Source: Acidobacteriota bacterium
Lineage (GTDB): Bacteria; Acidobacteriota; Terriglobia; Acidiferrales; UBA7541
NCBI GenBank assembly: GCA_003224055.1
Contig: QHYE01000006.1
Coordinates: forward strand, 1-64,000
Direction: 5' to 3'
Length of the DNA stretch: 64,000 bases
The notes under the pieces were generated by a model. It searched no databases. It saw only the letters and a program-made list of their open reading frames with translations, and was not told the DNA's origin. This document shows, piece by piece, positions 1 to 9,141 of this stretch. The position numbers and the translations under genes were made by a program. Every line of letters starts with the position of its first letter. Within the stretch, counting starts at the first letter, position 1.

Positions 1-1
1 C

Positions 2-67
2 AACAAAAACAGGGCCCTGGCCGCGCCGCAAACTGCCTTTGGTATGAAGGCGCTGTTTGGTAGATAG
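2..67 (+). CDS. 3' end of an upstream Tad-operon gene (partial)
   Basis: An open frame enters from the left edge and ends at a TAG at 65-67, giving 21 residues ending in KALFGR. It stops 23 nt before the cpaF start and lies on the same strand, so it is probably the C-terminal end of the gene that normally precedes cpaF in Tad operons (often cpaE, a MinD-like ATPase). The fragment is too short to identify by itself; the product is inferred from position only. Confidence 0.45.
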   Translation, partial: NKNRALAAPQTAFGMKALFGR

Positions 68-90
68 TTTTGCCGAGAGGAATTAACGGC

Positions 91-1422
91 ATGGCATTCG
101 GATTTGCAACCACACCAGCTTCTCAGCCACAGGGCAGCAGCACGCCTTCGTTCAAGTCACATCAGGAGCTGAAGACAGCCCTCCATAGCGACTTATTGAA
201 CAAGATTGACCTAGAGAGACTCACCTCGCTGCAAGACGTCCGCGCGCGCACGCAGGTGCAGGCCGTAATCTACGACCTGATTGGTGCGGCGAACGTCCCG
301 CTCAGCGGCGCGGAAAAAGAGCGAATCTGCCGCGAAGTGTTGCACGAAGTCTTCGGCCTGGGACCTCTCGAGCCGCTCCTGCAAGATGCCTCCATCTCGG
401 ACATTCTGGTCAATACCCATCGGCAGGTTTACATCGAGCGGGGCGGCATGCTCGAACTTACCAGCGTCGTTTTTAAGGACGCAGCGCATCTTCGGCACAT
501 CATTGACAAGATTGTGTCCAACGTGGGACGACGCGTGGATGAGTCGTCGCCGATGTGCGACGCGCGCCTGGATGACGGCTCGCGCGTAAATGTGGTCATT
601 CCGCCACTCGCGATTGACGGTCCAATCATGTCGATCCGCCGCTTCGGCCGGACTCCGATCGGGGTTGAGCAACTGCTTGCCAAGCACGCCATCACGTCTC
701 CGATGCTGGAACTGCTGAAGAGTGCGGTAAAGGCCCGGCTGAACATCATTGTTTCGGGCGGCACGGGCGCAGGTAAAACTACCCTGCTAAATGCGCTATC
801 GAGTTTTATCTCCAAGCGGGAACGAATCGTTACGATCGAGGACTCGGCCGAATTGCAAATGCAGCAGCCGCACGTCGTGCGCATGGAGTGCCGTCCTCCG
901 AACGTCGAGGGCAAGGGTGCAATTCGTCAACGCGAACTGGTGATTAACGCCCTGCGTATGCGCCCGGATCGCATCGTGCTAGGCGAGGTGCGCGGCGGCG
1001 AGGCCTTGGATATGTTGCAGGCCATGAACACAGGCCATGACGGCTCACTTACTACTATTCACGCCAACAATCCCCGCGACGCGATCGCGCGTCTCGAGAC
1101 CATGTCTTTGATGGCCGAAATCAATCTGCCCGACAGGGCCATTCGACAGCAAATCGCATCCGCAGTGTCCATCATTGTGCAGGTGGCCCGGCTCAGCGAC
1201 GGCACGCGGCGGGTGACGCAAATTTCCGAGGTTACTGGCGTTTCGGATGACATGGTGACACTGCAAGACATTTTCGTCTTTGACCGCCTGGGCATCGGAC
1301 CGAACAATCGGGTACTTGGCCGCTTTCGCGCTACTGGTCTGCGACCCACGTTTTCCGACCGACTAAAGGCATCGGGCATCCAGCTTCCGCCGAACATATT
1401 CGAGCACGTCTACGAGGTTTAG
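91..1422 (+). CDS. cpaF: Tad/Flp pilus assembly ATPase CpaF (TadA)
   Basis: This is the hexameric secretion ATPase that powers Flp pilus extension and retraction at the cytoplasmic face of the inner membrane. The 443-residue product has the CpaF N-terminal domain, then a RecA-type core with Walker [10 protein letters not shown] (about residues 223-231), an acidic Asp box around 248-255, Walker [10 protein letters not shown] (294-302) and the His box [12 protein letters not shown] (315-326). An in-frame TTG at 70 would add seven residues, but ATG 91 has a good ribosome site (GAGAGG at 75-80, 10-nt spacing), so I prefer it. The next gene, tadB, starts 2 nt after the stop, which indicates translational coupling. 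Length and motifs are normal for the family. Confidence 0.96.
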   Translation: MAFGFATTPASQPQGSSTPSFKSHQELKTALHSDLLNKIDLERLTSLQDVRARTQVQAVIYDLIGAANVPLSGAEKERICREVLHEVFGLGPLEPLLQDASISDILVNTHRQVYIERGGMLELTSVVFKDAAHLRHIIDKIVSNVGRRVDESSPMCDARLDDGSRVNVVIPPLAIDGPIMSIRRFGRTPIGVEQLLAKHAITSPMLELLKSAVKARLNIIVSGGTGAGKTTLLNALSSFISKRERIVTIEDSAELQMQQPHVVRMECRPPNVEGKGAIRQRELVINALRMRPDRIVLGEVRGGEALDMLQAMNTGHDGSLTTIHANNPRDAIARLETMSLMAEINLPDRAIRQQIASAVSIIVQVARLSDGTRRVTQISEVTGVSDDMVTLQDIFVFDRLGIGPNNRVLGRFRATGLRPTFSDRLKASGIQLPPNIFEHVYEV

Positions 1423-1424
1423 TC

Positions 1425-2384
1425 GTGACGCTTATCAGTATCTTTTTCATTATTTTGATCAGTGCCTTCGCCGTGGTCGCGTTCTTCACCGAACCCTCGA
1501 AGGCAGACAAACTGATTCACTCGCGGCTTGCCTCCCTTGACCGAAAGAGAGTTTCATCGGGGACTGACGAGCCGGACATCGTGAAGGAAATCACTTTCAG
1601 CACGATTCCCGCGTTCGACAAATTCCTGCGCAACAGCCGCACTGCTGTGGACCTTCAATTGTTGATCGAACAGTGCGACCTGCAATGGACCGTGGGACGG
1701 ATTGTGTTCGGCACCCTGGTCCTCATCGGCGTAGGCGCTCTGCTAGGCAATTGGTGGATTGCGCCGGGGCTGCTAGGTTGGGCCGCGGGTCTGGCGCTGG
1801 GCACGATCCCCTACGTTTTCTTGTTGCAAAAACGAACGCGGCGGCTGCGGCGCTTCTCGGAATTGCTTCCAGAAGCGATCGATCTGATGTCGCGCGGGCT
1901 GCGCGCAGGCCAAGCCCTGCCGACCACCATTGAGACGATAGCTCAGGAGTCCGACGAACCTTTACGTTCGGAGTTCCGCCGTGCCGCCGATGAACAGAGT
2001 TTCGGCCTGCCATTCCGCGAGGCGATGGTCAATCTTAGTCGCCGGATACCCGTTGCTGATTTGCAGTTCCTAGTCACCGCGATTCTGGTGCAGAAGGAGA
2101 CCGGCGGCAACTTGGCTCAGATCCTGGATAAGACTTCGCACGTGATTCGTGAGCGCGTACGCGTCGCCGGACAAATGCGGATTCGCACCGCGCAGGGCCG
2201 GTTGACCGGCGGGGTGTTGTGCGCGTTGCCATTCGCCATGTTCGTCGGCATGAACTTCCTCCACCCAGGTTACGGGAAAGACCTGTTTCGCGATCCGCTG
2301 GGGCAATGGATGGTGACGCGTGCAGGGATCCTGATGATCATCGGCGTTCTGGTGGTACGCAAAATTGTAAATGTCAAGTACTGA
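1425..2384 (+). CDS. tadB: Tad pilus inner-membrane platform protein TadB
   Basis: TadB and TadC together form the inner-membrane platform on which the CpaF ATPase acts. The 319-residue protein begins with a hydrophobic segment (LISIFFIILISAFAVVAFF), has a pair of membrane segments near residues 90-130, then a cytoplasmic type II secretion F domain (about 155-285, containing LLPEAIDLMSRGLRAGQAL) and a C-terminal membrane segment. It starts at GTG 1425, 2 nt after the cpaF stop. The order cpaF-tadB-tadC is the standard one. Confidence 0.95.
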   Translation: MTLISIFFIILISAFAVVAFFTEPSKADKLIHSRLASLDRKRVSSGTDEPDIVKEITFSTIPAFDKFLRNSRTAVDLQLLIEQCDLQWTVGRIVFGTLVLIGVGALLGNWWIAPGLLGWAAGLALGTIPYVFLLQKRTRRLRRFSELLPEAIDLMSRGLRAGQALPTTIETIAQESDEPLRSEFRRAADEQSFGLPFREAMVNLSRRIPVADLQFLVTAILVQKETGGNLAQILDKTSHVIRERVRVAGQMRIRTAQGRLTGGVLCALPFAMFVGMNFLHPGYGKDLFRDPLGQWMVTRAGILMIIGVLVVRKIVNVKY

Positions 2385-2396
2385 GGACCAGATCAT

Positions 2397-3305
2397 ATGC
2401 TTCTGTTTCTGATATCGGTAACCATCACCGTTTTCTTGCTTGCCGCCTTGCTCATCATGATGTTGAGCGGCAAGGAAAGCATTGATGCCCGCCTGATGGA
2501 AATTTCAGCTCCGCCGCCCCCCATCTCAACTGCCATTGTGGAGGCGCCTACAAGCGGCCTTGCGCGGGCGGCGGCCGGAATCACCAGCGTCTTCAAGCCC
2601 ATTCGCAGCGTTGTCTCCGGATCGGATGAGGATATGAGCTATAAGCTCACGCTCGCAGGATTTCGAAGGGCTGAGCACATCGAGATCTTTACGGCGACGA
2701 AGATGTTACTGCCGGTGCTTGCGATAGTTGCGGGAAGTTTTTTCGGCGACAACATGATGGCGGCGATTTTGGTGGGCGTCGTCCTCGGTTTTATGGCCCC
2801 CGATTTTGTGCTTACGAGTTTGATTTCTCGCCGGCAGGAGAGCATCCGCCGTGCCCTGCCCGATGCACTGGACCTGTTAGTGATCTGCATGGAGGCCGGG
2901 TTGGGCATTGACCAGGCCATGGTGCGGGTCGGCGAAGAAATAAGACTGACCTCGCCCGCGTTGGCCGAAGAGTTTCAGATCATCAATCGCGAACAGCGTG
3001 CCGGAAAGCCGCGCCTGGACGCGTGGCGCAGCATGGCCGAGCGAGTGGATATCGATTTTGTGAGGCAGTTTGTCGCCATGCTGGTGCAAACGGAGCGCTT
3101 TGGCACGCCCATTGCCAACGCGCTCGGACAGTTTGCAGACACTCTTCGCACACGCCGCACGCAAGTGGCCGAAGAAACGGCGGCCAAGGCCGGAATCAAA
3201 CTGCTTTTCCCGTTGGTCTTTTTGATCTTTCCCAGCATATTCGTGGTAGCGCTGGGACCGGCGATTATCGCTATGGGCAAGTTATTCTCGGACTCGATGA
3301 AGTAG
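2397..3305 (+). CDS. tadC: Tad pilus inner-membrane platform protein TadC
   Basis: The second T2SF-family platform protein, 302 residues. An N-terminal membrane segment is followed by two more around residues 105-140, then the GspF-like domain with LPDALDLLVICMEAGLGIDQAM (around 155-175) and a C-terminal hydrophobic hairpin (LLFPLVFLIFPSIFVVAL). ATG 2397 is preceded by a GAGGA box about 10 nt upstream. The DUF192 gene begins 2 nt after its stop. Confidence 0.94.
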   Translation: MLLFLISVTITVFLLAALLIMMLSGKESIDARLMEISAPPPPISTAIVEAPTSGLARAAAGITSVFKPIRSVVSGSDEDMSYKLTLAGFRRAEHIEIFTATKMLLPVLAIVAGSFFGDNMMAAILVGVVLGFMAPDFVLTSLISRRQESIRRALPDALDLLVICMEAGLGIDQAMVRVGEEIRLTSPALAEEFQIINREQRAGKPRLDAWRSMAERVDIDFVRQFVAMLVQTERFGTPIANALGQFADTLRTRRTQVAEETAAKAGIKLLFPLVFLIFPSIFVVALGPAIIAMGKLFSDSMK

Positions 3306-3307
3306 CG

Positions 3308-3709
3308 ATGCGATGGCAAAAAAAAGCGGTATGCGCAACGAACGCTACACGCGGAACGGTACTCGGCCGGCGCATTCGAGTGGCGGAGACCGGATTAACG
3401 CGGATCGTCGGTTTGCTCGGGGAGCGCGAACTCCAGCCGGGCGATGGACTGTTAATCGTGCCTTCGCAAGGCGTACACACTTTGGGAATGCAGTTCCCCA
3501 TAGACATCGCGGTTCTGGACGACGACTGGAGGGTCCTTGCCACCAGGCGTGACATGCGCCCGTTCCGAATGACTCCGATATTCTGGAAGGCGGCGGCGGT
3601 GCTCGAGCTGCCGTCCGGCATGTTGGAATCAACTTCCACGCTTGTGGGCGACACCATTGAGTTTGATCGTGTGGATGTGGCAGCGCAGTCGGCGGAGAAA
3701 GAGAAATAA
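3308..3709 (+). CDS. DUF192 family protein in the Tad operon
   Basis: A 133-residue DUF192 protein. Family hallmarks are visible: an early segment around RIVGLLGERELQPGDGLLIVPSQGVHTLGM and then FPIDIAVLDDDWRV. DUF192 proteins are small beta-rich folds, often found as exported or stand-alone proteins of unknown biochemical role; none is assigned here. The frame is open far upstream into tadC, but the start is ATG 3308, 2 nt after the tadC stop. The next gene starts 2 nt after its stop, so it is fully embedded in the pilus operon. No signal peptide is evident. Confidence 0.85.
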   Translation: MRWQKKAVCATNATRGTVLGRRIRVAETGLTRIVGLLGERELQPGDGLLIVPSQGVHTLGMQFPIDIAVLDDDWRVLATRRDMRPFRMTPIFWKAAAVLELPSGMLESTSTLVGDTIEFDRVDVAAQSAEKEK

Positions 3710-3711
3710 GT

Positions 3712-4257
3712 ATGTGGCGAAGAAGATTGGCCGGCCAGCAACGGTTCAGGGGTCAAGAAGGGCAAAGCCTGGTCGAAACGGCAATCGCCATGCCGTTGCT
3801 GCTCGGTCTCGCCTTCAACATGATCAATTGGGGCTACCTTTGGTTCATGGTGCTGGCCCTTTCGGCTGCTCCCCGAATGGGCGCGCAATACGCCACGCAA
3901 GGTGGTGCGGCAGGGACGGCAACGGCACCCGGAACCACGCAGGTCAGCAATCTCGTTTATGACAATCTGACCAACGCCATTGAGGGCGCCACCACTTCCA
4001 ATGCTGCCGTTCAGGTGTGCACCAGCGCTCTGGGTATATCAGGCACAGGGTCCAGCACCATCGCGCAATGTGCCCAGTTTGGTCCCGCATTCTCGTTCCC
4101 GGCACCCGCAGCGGATCCAGAGGCGCCCGTTTTTCTCCTTCACCGCGTCGATGTGGAGTATACCGTTACACCGATTATTCCGGGTTGGGTCTTCAGCGTC
4201 ATTTTGCCGTCCAACCTGCACTTTCATCGGCAGGTCTCCATGAGGTCCATGTACTAG
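3712..4257 (+). CDS. TadE-like minor pilin (first copy)
   Basis: A 181-residue TadE/pseudopilin-type protein. After a basic cytoplasmic head comes the pilin-like element GQSLVETAIAMPLLLGLAF (about residues 18-36), where the E after LV matches the conserved glutamate of prepilin-type sequences, and then a hydrophobic helix. The rest is a small exported domain with two cysteines, probably a disulphide pair. TadE/F proteins are processed by a prepilin peptidase and needed for Flp pilus biogenesis. It sits 2 nt after the DUF192 gene and 1 nt before the second copy. Confidence 0.85.
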   Translation: MWRRRLAGQQRFRGQEGQSLVETAIAMPLLLGLAFNMINWGYLWFMVLALSAAPRMGAQYATQGGAAGTATAPGTTQVSNLVYDNLTNAIEGATTSNAAVQVCTSALGISGTGSSTIAQCAQFGPAFSFPAPAADPEAPVFLLHRVDVEYTVTPIIPGWVFSVILPSNLHFHRQVSMRSMY

Positions 4258-4258
4258 C

Positions 4259-4669
4259 ATGCGACTGGGGACGCACACTCGATGGCGCCGTCAACGCGGC
4301 CAGGCTCTTTTGGAAACCGCGCTAATGATCATCGTGATTTTCATGGTTGTGTTCTTCGTCTTTGAGCTGGGCTGGCTGATGTACACCTATTCGGTTATGG
4401 CCGATGCCGCCAACGAGGGCGTTCGTTATGCCATTGTTCATAGCGGTGGGGACCCGGCTGGCACCGAAGCGAAAGTTAGAGCCTTTGCTACGACTTCCAT
4501 GCATAACGTTAGCGCCATGTCCGTCGTGGTTACCCCTCTTGATATTACCTACACTCCGCCGAACCGTGTGCGGGTGACTGTGACTTACATATACATCCCG
4601 TTTCTGCCGAAGTTCATAACGGCTCCAACGATGCACGCCTATGCGGAAGGCAGAATGGTGGCTCAATAG
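4259..4669 (+). CDS. TadE-like minor pilin (second copy)
   Basis: A 136-residue protein with the same plan as the previous gene: basic head RRQRGQALLETALM, a hydrophobic helix (IIVIFMVVFFVFELGWLMY), then the ADAANEGVRYAI segment typical of TadE and an exported beta-rich tail. It starts at ATG 4259, one base after the previous stop, so translation is likely coupled. It is probably the second pseudopilin (TadE or TadF position). The two copies differ clearly in the exported part. Confidence 0.88.
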   Translation: MRLGTHTRWRRQRGQALLETALMIIVIFMVVFFVFELGWLMYTYSVMADAANEGVRYAIVHSGGDPAGTEAKVRAFATTSMHNVSAMSVVVTPLDITYTPPNRVRVTVTYIYIPFLPKFITAPTMHAYAEGRMVAQ

Positions 4670-4670
4670 C

Positions 4671-6605
4671 ATGAACCCTCACCGTAGCAACTTGCGACGA
4701 TGGTCCCCTCAACAGGGACAGGCGTTCCTGATTATCGTCATCTTCATTGCTTTCTTCCTGCTGGCGGTTCTGGGTCTGGCCACCGATTACTCGCAAGTGT
4801 GGGCGCATCGGCAGATGGCCCAAGGAGCTGCAGATGCCGCCTGCCAGGCTGGCGCGGCGGACTTGTTCCTGAAGGGTACTGATCCAACCGCCAGTACCGA
4901 TTTCCCTGGGCTCGATTTCTCCTGGATCGGCTCTTCCTTCGATTGCAGCACCAAGCCGACTTCCGTGCCTTGCAAGTACGCCTCATTCAACGGTTATTCG
5001 GGGTCCACTGTCAGCGTGAGTTTTCCGTCGACTTTGGATGGCGTGAGTGGCATCCCCGCCGGCTTCCCCACGATTGCCAACCCTTACATCAAGGTGATCG
5101 TTACGGACCCGGTCGCAACGTACTTTACAAGAATTGCGTCTTCAATTAAGACCGTGAATGTGAAAGCTTCGGCTGCCTGTGGCTTCAATGTGATAAACGC
5201 TCCCGTGCCGCTGGTCGTGCTGCATAGAACAGCAAGCCCGTCTCTCCAGGTAAACGGCGGCGCCTCAGTCACCGTCCTTGGAGGCCCCACGCGCTCGATT
5301 CAAGTTGACTCGAGCAGCAGCACTGCCGTGAGTGTTGGCACAGTGGATCTCCATCTGGCAGGGCCCGGCGGTAGTGGGGCCGATTTTGCGGTGTTTGGAG
5401 GGCCCACGGCGAAACCGGCCGGCGTCAACGTGGGTACCAGCGGCAACTGGATTCACGGAGCCAATCCGCTTGGCGACCCTTTTGCTGCGGTCGCCGCGCC
5501 TTCTACGCCAACTGGCGCAGGCTCAGCTAAGCCGGTCACCTACAAAACGAACGGCTGTCCGGACATTAACGGTTGTATTGAATATTCGACAGGCAATTAC
5601 ACAAGCTGCAGCACCGGCTCCATTTCCTACGGAGCGAACGGCTGCCTGGTCATCGGCAATGGGGGCGGCAGCAATTCTTTTGCTGCGGCGCCTAATCGGA
5701 ATCCGAGTGGGACATATACTCTTGGCAATGCGATAAAGCCGGGACCGGCCCCCAACAATCTGGGAGGCTACACTTTCGAGGCCACGACCGTGGTGGCGCC
5801 GGGCCATGCATCATCGGCAGCTAACTCCACAATATTCTGGCCCCAGACTGTCGGCGCGCCCCAGGTGGACGGCAATATCACCTGGACGAATGTGGGTGTT
5901 CCGCCCTCCAGCTCCAATACCGCGATTTTTGATCCCGGTCTCTACTATCTAGGTGACACGCACGGCCTTGAGCTCAGGGCCCATGCGATGGTACGTCCGA
6001 GCACGGCGGCGGGAGACGGATCGCTCGGCACTATGTTTTATTTTGCCACTGCCGCCACCATTTCGTTTGGTTCCAATTCCGGAAGCGAGCCCATTGACGC
6101 GTATCAACCGGATGGCAGCACCGTGAATGGCGTGACTTCGCCGGCGCTACGGTGCCCCAGCGGCTCCCCGAACCCACCGCAGGTCACCGCCGCTGGCCCC
6201 ATTCACGGCAACGTTCTGCTCGGCCCTTGTGGTCTCACGTCAGGCATAGGCGCTACTGGCCAGTATGGATCTCCTGACGGCAACCGCGGTTTTTTGTTCT
6301 TTCAGAGCCATTCCAATGCCGCCAACGGCGGAACCTGTACCGCCGGTTTCAGCGGAAACTGCGCCATCTTGGGCGGCGGCGCGGGATTCATATTCTCGGG
6401 CTTCATTTATCTCCACAATGGCAACGGAGGCACTTGCGGCACCGGCACGAGCTGCTTGTCGTTAGCGGGCGGCTCAGGTGGGAACAGCTTCACGATTGGA
6501 AACATTGTGGTGGACAAAATCACGTTGACCGGCAATTCGGGAGTCAATATGGTCCTGAACCCAAGCGCGACCTTTTCCGTCCTGCGCCCGACGCTACTCC
6601 AATGA
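4671..6605 (+). CDS. TadG-like pilus-associated protein
   Basis: A 644-residue protein with the N-terminal TadG/Flp-assembly segment QQGQAFLIIVIFIAFFLLAVLGLATDYSQ (about 17-45), then VWAHRQMAQGAADAACQAGA, the usual TadG junction. The long exported part is rich in Gly, Ser, Asn and Thr with scattered cysteine pairs (for example NGCPDINGC), suggesting a beta-structured surface domain. ATG 4641 is in frame but lies inside the previous gene; ATG 4671, directly after the previous stop, is the better start. The stop overlaps the next start (ATGA at 6602-6605). TadG is thought to sit in the envelope and link pilus assembly to the outer layers. Confidence 0.85.
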   Translation: MNPHRSNLRRWSPQQGQAFLIIVIFIAFFLLAVLGLATDYSQVWAHRQMAQGAADAACQAGAADLFLKGTDPTASTDFPGLDFSWIGSSFDCSTKPTSVPCKYASFNGYSGSTVSVSFPSTLDGVSGIPAGFPTIANPYIKVIVTDPVATYFTRIASSIKTVNVKASAACGFNVINAPVPLVVLHRTASPSLQVNGGASVTVLGGPTRSIQVDSSSSTAVSVGTVDLHLAGPGGSGADFAVFGGPTAKPAGVNVGTSGNWIHGANPLGDPFAAVAAPSTPTGAGSAKPVTYKTNGCPDINGCIEYSTGNYTSCSTGSISYGANGCLVIGNGGGSNSFAAAPNRNPSGTYTLGNAIKPGPAPNNLGGYTFEATTVVAPGHASSAANSTIFWPQTVGAPQVDGNITWTNVGVPPSSSNTAIFDPGLYYLGDTHGLELRAHAMVRPSTAAGDGSLGTMFYFATAATISFGSNSGSEPIDAYQPDGSTVNGVTSPALRCPSGSPNPPQVTAAGPIHGNVLLGPCGLTSGIGATGQYGSPDGNRGFLFFQSHSNAANGGTCTAGFSGNCAILGGGAGFIFSGFIYLHNGNGGTCGTGTSCLSLAGGSGGNSFTIGNIVVDKITLTGNSGVNMVLNPSATFSVLRPTLLQ

Positions 6606-8434
6606 TGCTCAATTCTAAACCAGGTTCGGCGCAGGTAAGCCCTACAACGGAAGCCGCGGCATCCGCGGTCAATGTACGCGATCTCAATGAGGGTTTGATG
6701 CAGCTGCGCTCCACGCTAGGGCTCGCGGCGCCATCCGTGCCCGTAGCACCACGCGTAATTGTACGGACACAAATCCGACCTCCGAAGCTGGAGCTATTGC
6801 CGGCTGCGGCAACGACCCGAAATGGGCTATTAGCGTCCTCCTTCCTACACACGGCCATCCTCATTCTATTGGCATGGCTACCGATGTTGCTTCCCGTACG
6901 CGCCATGACCAAGGGCCCCGCGGCGGCAGATTTGATGCGCGAGTACGATTATGAACCGCTGATTCTACCGGCTCTGCTGTCGACGGAAACGGTTAGCTCA
7001 GGCGCCGAGACAGAACACGAATCAGCGGGGGAAGCCCCCAGCGCCATGGGAAATTTGGCCGTCGGCACCGCACAAACTTTCGAGGCGCCAAAGCGCGATT
7101 ACGCCGGCGCTCGGACCATTGTGTCCAACCCTCCGGATTCGACCAAGGGCGTGCAGACGATTCGCCGGCCGGATTTGCTTTCGCAGCCGAAGCTGGCGTA
7201 TCCGCTGCGCCTGCCGAGCCTGATGACGCTTCCGGCTGCAGTCCTTCCGCCGCCAGTAACACGGAATCTAGGACACCCCGTCGCACCAAATCCGCGAAAA
7301 CCATTGATAGTTCGAGCGATCGAACCTCGCATACCAAATCCAAAGTTGCCCATAGACTTGCTGAAATTATCGTTGCTTCCTGCAAGACCGCCCCTACAAC
7401 CTCCTCCACAAGCGCCTGTGCAATCGCCGCCCCAGCCTCCGGCACAAGTGGCAGAGCGAGCGCCTGCGCCACCGGCGCCCCCGAAAGCTACAGTCAGCTC
7501 CGAATCTGCCCGACCGGTACACGCCCCCGCTGCGCGACCAACTCTGAATGGGCCAAAAGCAGTCGCCGTAATCAATGCAGTTGTTGTTCCTCCCGAACTC
7601 TCTCCGGTCATTCCCGACGCGGAGCTGACCACCCGATTTGTTGTGGCGCCCTCGCCGGAAGCAACTTCTGTGGAAACCACATCCGGAGCAGGCGCTGGAA
7701 AGGCAGCCGGCATCCCGGCTTCGAGTGCGACAGGAAATTCGGCACACTTGCCTGTGGAGAATGGGACCGGAAACAAAGTCGATGCGGCTGATGCGAATGG
7801 TGAGCTTGCAAACGGCGGACCGCCCTCGAGCGCGGGCGCGCCGTCGCCATCTGGCGCAGCCGGGCCAGTGGCTCCGGCTCCAGCAAGAACTCTGCCAGGA
7901 ATCTCAATCGCGGGCGGCGTTTCAGGACGTGGCGGCCGTGCGGCACCCGTTAATCCTAATCCCCGAGGCTCTTATGGTCTGACCATTATTTCAGGCGGAA
8001 GCAGCGGGGGGGCCAGCAGAGACTTGGGCGTGTTCTCGCGCAGTGAGCTAGTCTACACGGTGTACATCCCAATGAATGACGTGGGTAGCGGCCCGGACTG
8101 TCCGATGCAGTACGCTTTATTCGGTTCTAGCGCAGCGCCCGTTGGCTCACTTGGCTTGCTCACGCCTCCGATGGTAGTAAAGAAAGTTCCAGCGACAGCG
8201 CCCAAAGCTGACATTGGTGCGGATGCAGGCCCCGTATTCCTCACCGGTATCATCGACAAGGGTGGTAACCTCCAGCTTCTGCGGGCAGCGCGCGCCATGG
8301 ACGCGAGGGCACAAGTGGCTCTTAGAGCCGTGGCTCAATGGGAGTTCCTGGCGGCACAGCTTGACGGAAAACCAGTCGCTACCAAGGTTCTGATCGGTGT
8401 AAGTGTTATGCCTGCCGAGGAGGTTGAGAAGTAA
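6602..8434 (+). CDS. TonB-like energy-transducer family protein at the end of the Tad operon
   Basis: A 610-residue protein whose start overlaps the tadG-like stop by 4 bp, so it belongs to the operon. About 80 cytoplasmic residues precede one membrane helix (LASSFLHTAILILLAWLPML, about 80-99). A long Pro/Ala-rich periplasmic linker follows (for example PPLQPPPQAPVQSPPQPPAQ, around 260-280), then Gly-rich sequence, and a C-terminal domain that resembles the TonB C-terminal fold (VFLTGIIDKGGNLQLLRA ... ARAQVALRAVAQWEF ... GKPVATKVLIGVSV). TonB domains contact outer-membrane proteins, so a role joining the pilus machine to the outer membrane or secretin is plausible; this is inference. ExbB/ExbD are not in the window. 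Confidence 0.75.
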   Translation: MMLNSKPGSAQVSPTTEAAASAVNVRDLNEGLMQLRSTLGLAAPSVPVAPRVIVRTQIRPPKLELLPAAATTRNGLLASSFLHTAILILLAWLPMLLPVRAMTKGPAAADLMREYDYEPLILPALLSTETVSSGAETEHESAGEAPSAMGNLAVGTAQTFEAPKRDYAGARTIVSNPPDSTKGVQTIRRPDLLSQPKLAYPLRLPSLMTLPAAVLPPPVTRNLGHPVAPNPRKPLIVRAIEPRIPNPKLPIDLLKLSLLPARPPLQPPPQAPVQSPPQPPAQVAERAPAPPAPPKATVSSESARPVHAPAARPTLNGPKAVAVINAVVVPPELSPVIPDAELTTRFVVAPSPEATSVETTSGAGAGKAAGIPASSATGNSAHLPVENGTGNKVDAADANGELANGGPPSSAGAPSPSGAAGPVAPAPARTLPGISIAGGVSGRGGRAAPVNPNPRGSYGLTIISGGSSGGASRDLGVFSRSELVYTVYIPMNDVGSGPDCPMQYALFGSSAAPVGSLGLLTPPMVVKKVPATAPKADIGADAGPVFLTGIIDKGGNLQLLRAARAMDARAQVALRAVAQWEFLAAQLDGKPVATKVLIGVSVMPAEEVEK

Positions 8435-8687
8435 GACTGAGCAGTGCAGGATCGCGTTCGGAGTATCGCCGTGTTGTCAGGGGCCGGTCAGCTTCTATCC
8501 GCCCCCGTTGGGACGGAACTGATGTTACACAGCTGTCATCGATCATCTGGTTTTCCGCTTGCTGCTTGCCGGTTTTCAAAGTACTTTTGTGTCGCTCTTT
8601 CGGTTCAAAGGCAGGGCCCAGTTCGGTAATACGCGGCAGAGGCCGTAGCGAAACCTATGCCGCATATATCTTAAGGAGAGTGCTTCG

Positions 8688-8798
8688 ATGGATCCAACTA
8701 CGATCCGCATCATCGCGGGAGTTCTGTTTGTAGTGATCGTAATTATCATTGTGGCGCGCCGCAAGAAAATGGCCTCAAGGCGCAAGCCGGGCCCATGA
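8688..8798 (+). CDS. 36-residue single-span membrane peptide
   Basis: A short reading frame with a strong ribosome site, AAGGAGAG at 8673-8680, 7 nt before ATG 8688. The peptide has a short polar start (MDPTTIR), one hydrophobic helix (IIAGVLFVVIVIIIVA) and a basic tail (RRKKMASRRKPGP), which predicts one membrane span with the tail in the cytoplasm. No function can be assigned. It lies 253 nt after the Tad operon and before the first tRNA-end repeat. The Shine-Dalgarno match and charge layout argue for a real gene, although it is short. Confidence 0.6.
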   Translation: MDPTTIRIIAGVLFVVIVIIIVARRKKMASRRKPGP

Positions 8799-9141
8799 GA
8801 AACCAGTAGGAACTCGGTTCTGCTGTCGAACAGTAACCTGGATTTCGTGAAGCACGTGATTGCTCCGTGTGGATTCGCTCTCCCGAACCGTTTATGGAGA
8901 ACGAATTAGAGATCGGCACACAGCTGTTCACTAGATGGTTGGTAGGGGCGGTGGGGATCGAAACGACAAGTACTCGAATAAGGCTCGTGCCCTCAATGCG
9001 TTGCAGCCACCTAACCTGGCCAACCGGAACAAACGGAACAAAGCGTCGAATGGATCACGGATCACGTCCTAAGCATGGGTAACGTGTCACTTTTGCCCGT
9101 TACTCGTGGGAGCCTGTGAGCCGTTAGAGAGCGCGATGGAG
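8799..9141. other. Gene-free stretch with a tRNA-Lys 3'-end copy
   Basis: No credible gene. It holds the 25-nt tRNA-Lys end copy (8938-8962) and, near the end of the minus-strand protease gene, an inverted repeat GTAACG/CGTTAC (about 9078-9103) without a clear T-run. The repeat marks the possible left border of the island region. Confidence 0.5.
8938..8962. repeat. 25-nt copy of the tRNA-Lys 3' end (candidate outermost att site)
   Basis: Identical over 25 nt to 34127-34151, which covers the CCA end, acceptor strand and part of the T arm of the intact tRNA-Lys gene plus 3 bases beyond it. The copy at 15591 is also identical, and 8937-8963 matches 15590-15616 over 27 nt. Same orientation in all cases. 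A tyrosine integrase that targets a tRNA 3' end leaves exactly this kind of direct repeat. Confidence 0.7.

Noticed and set aside
6993-8298. Long minus-strand frames opposite the TonB-like gene
   Set aside because: The Pro/Ala-rich coding strand leaves the opposite strand free of stops; products are Gly/Arg-rich without domains.
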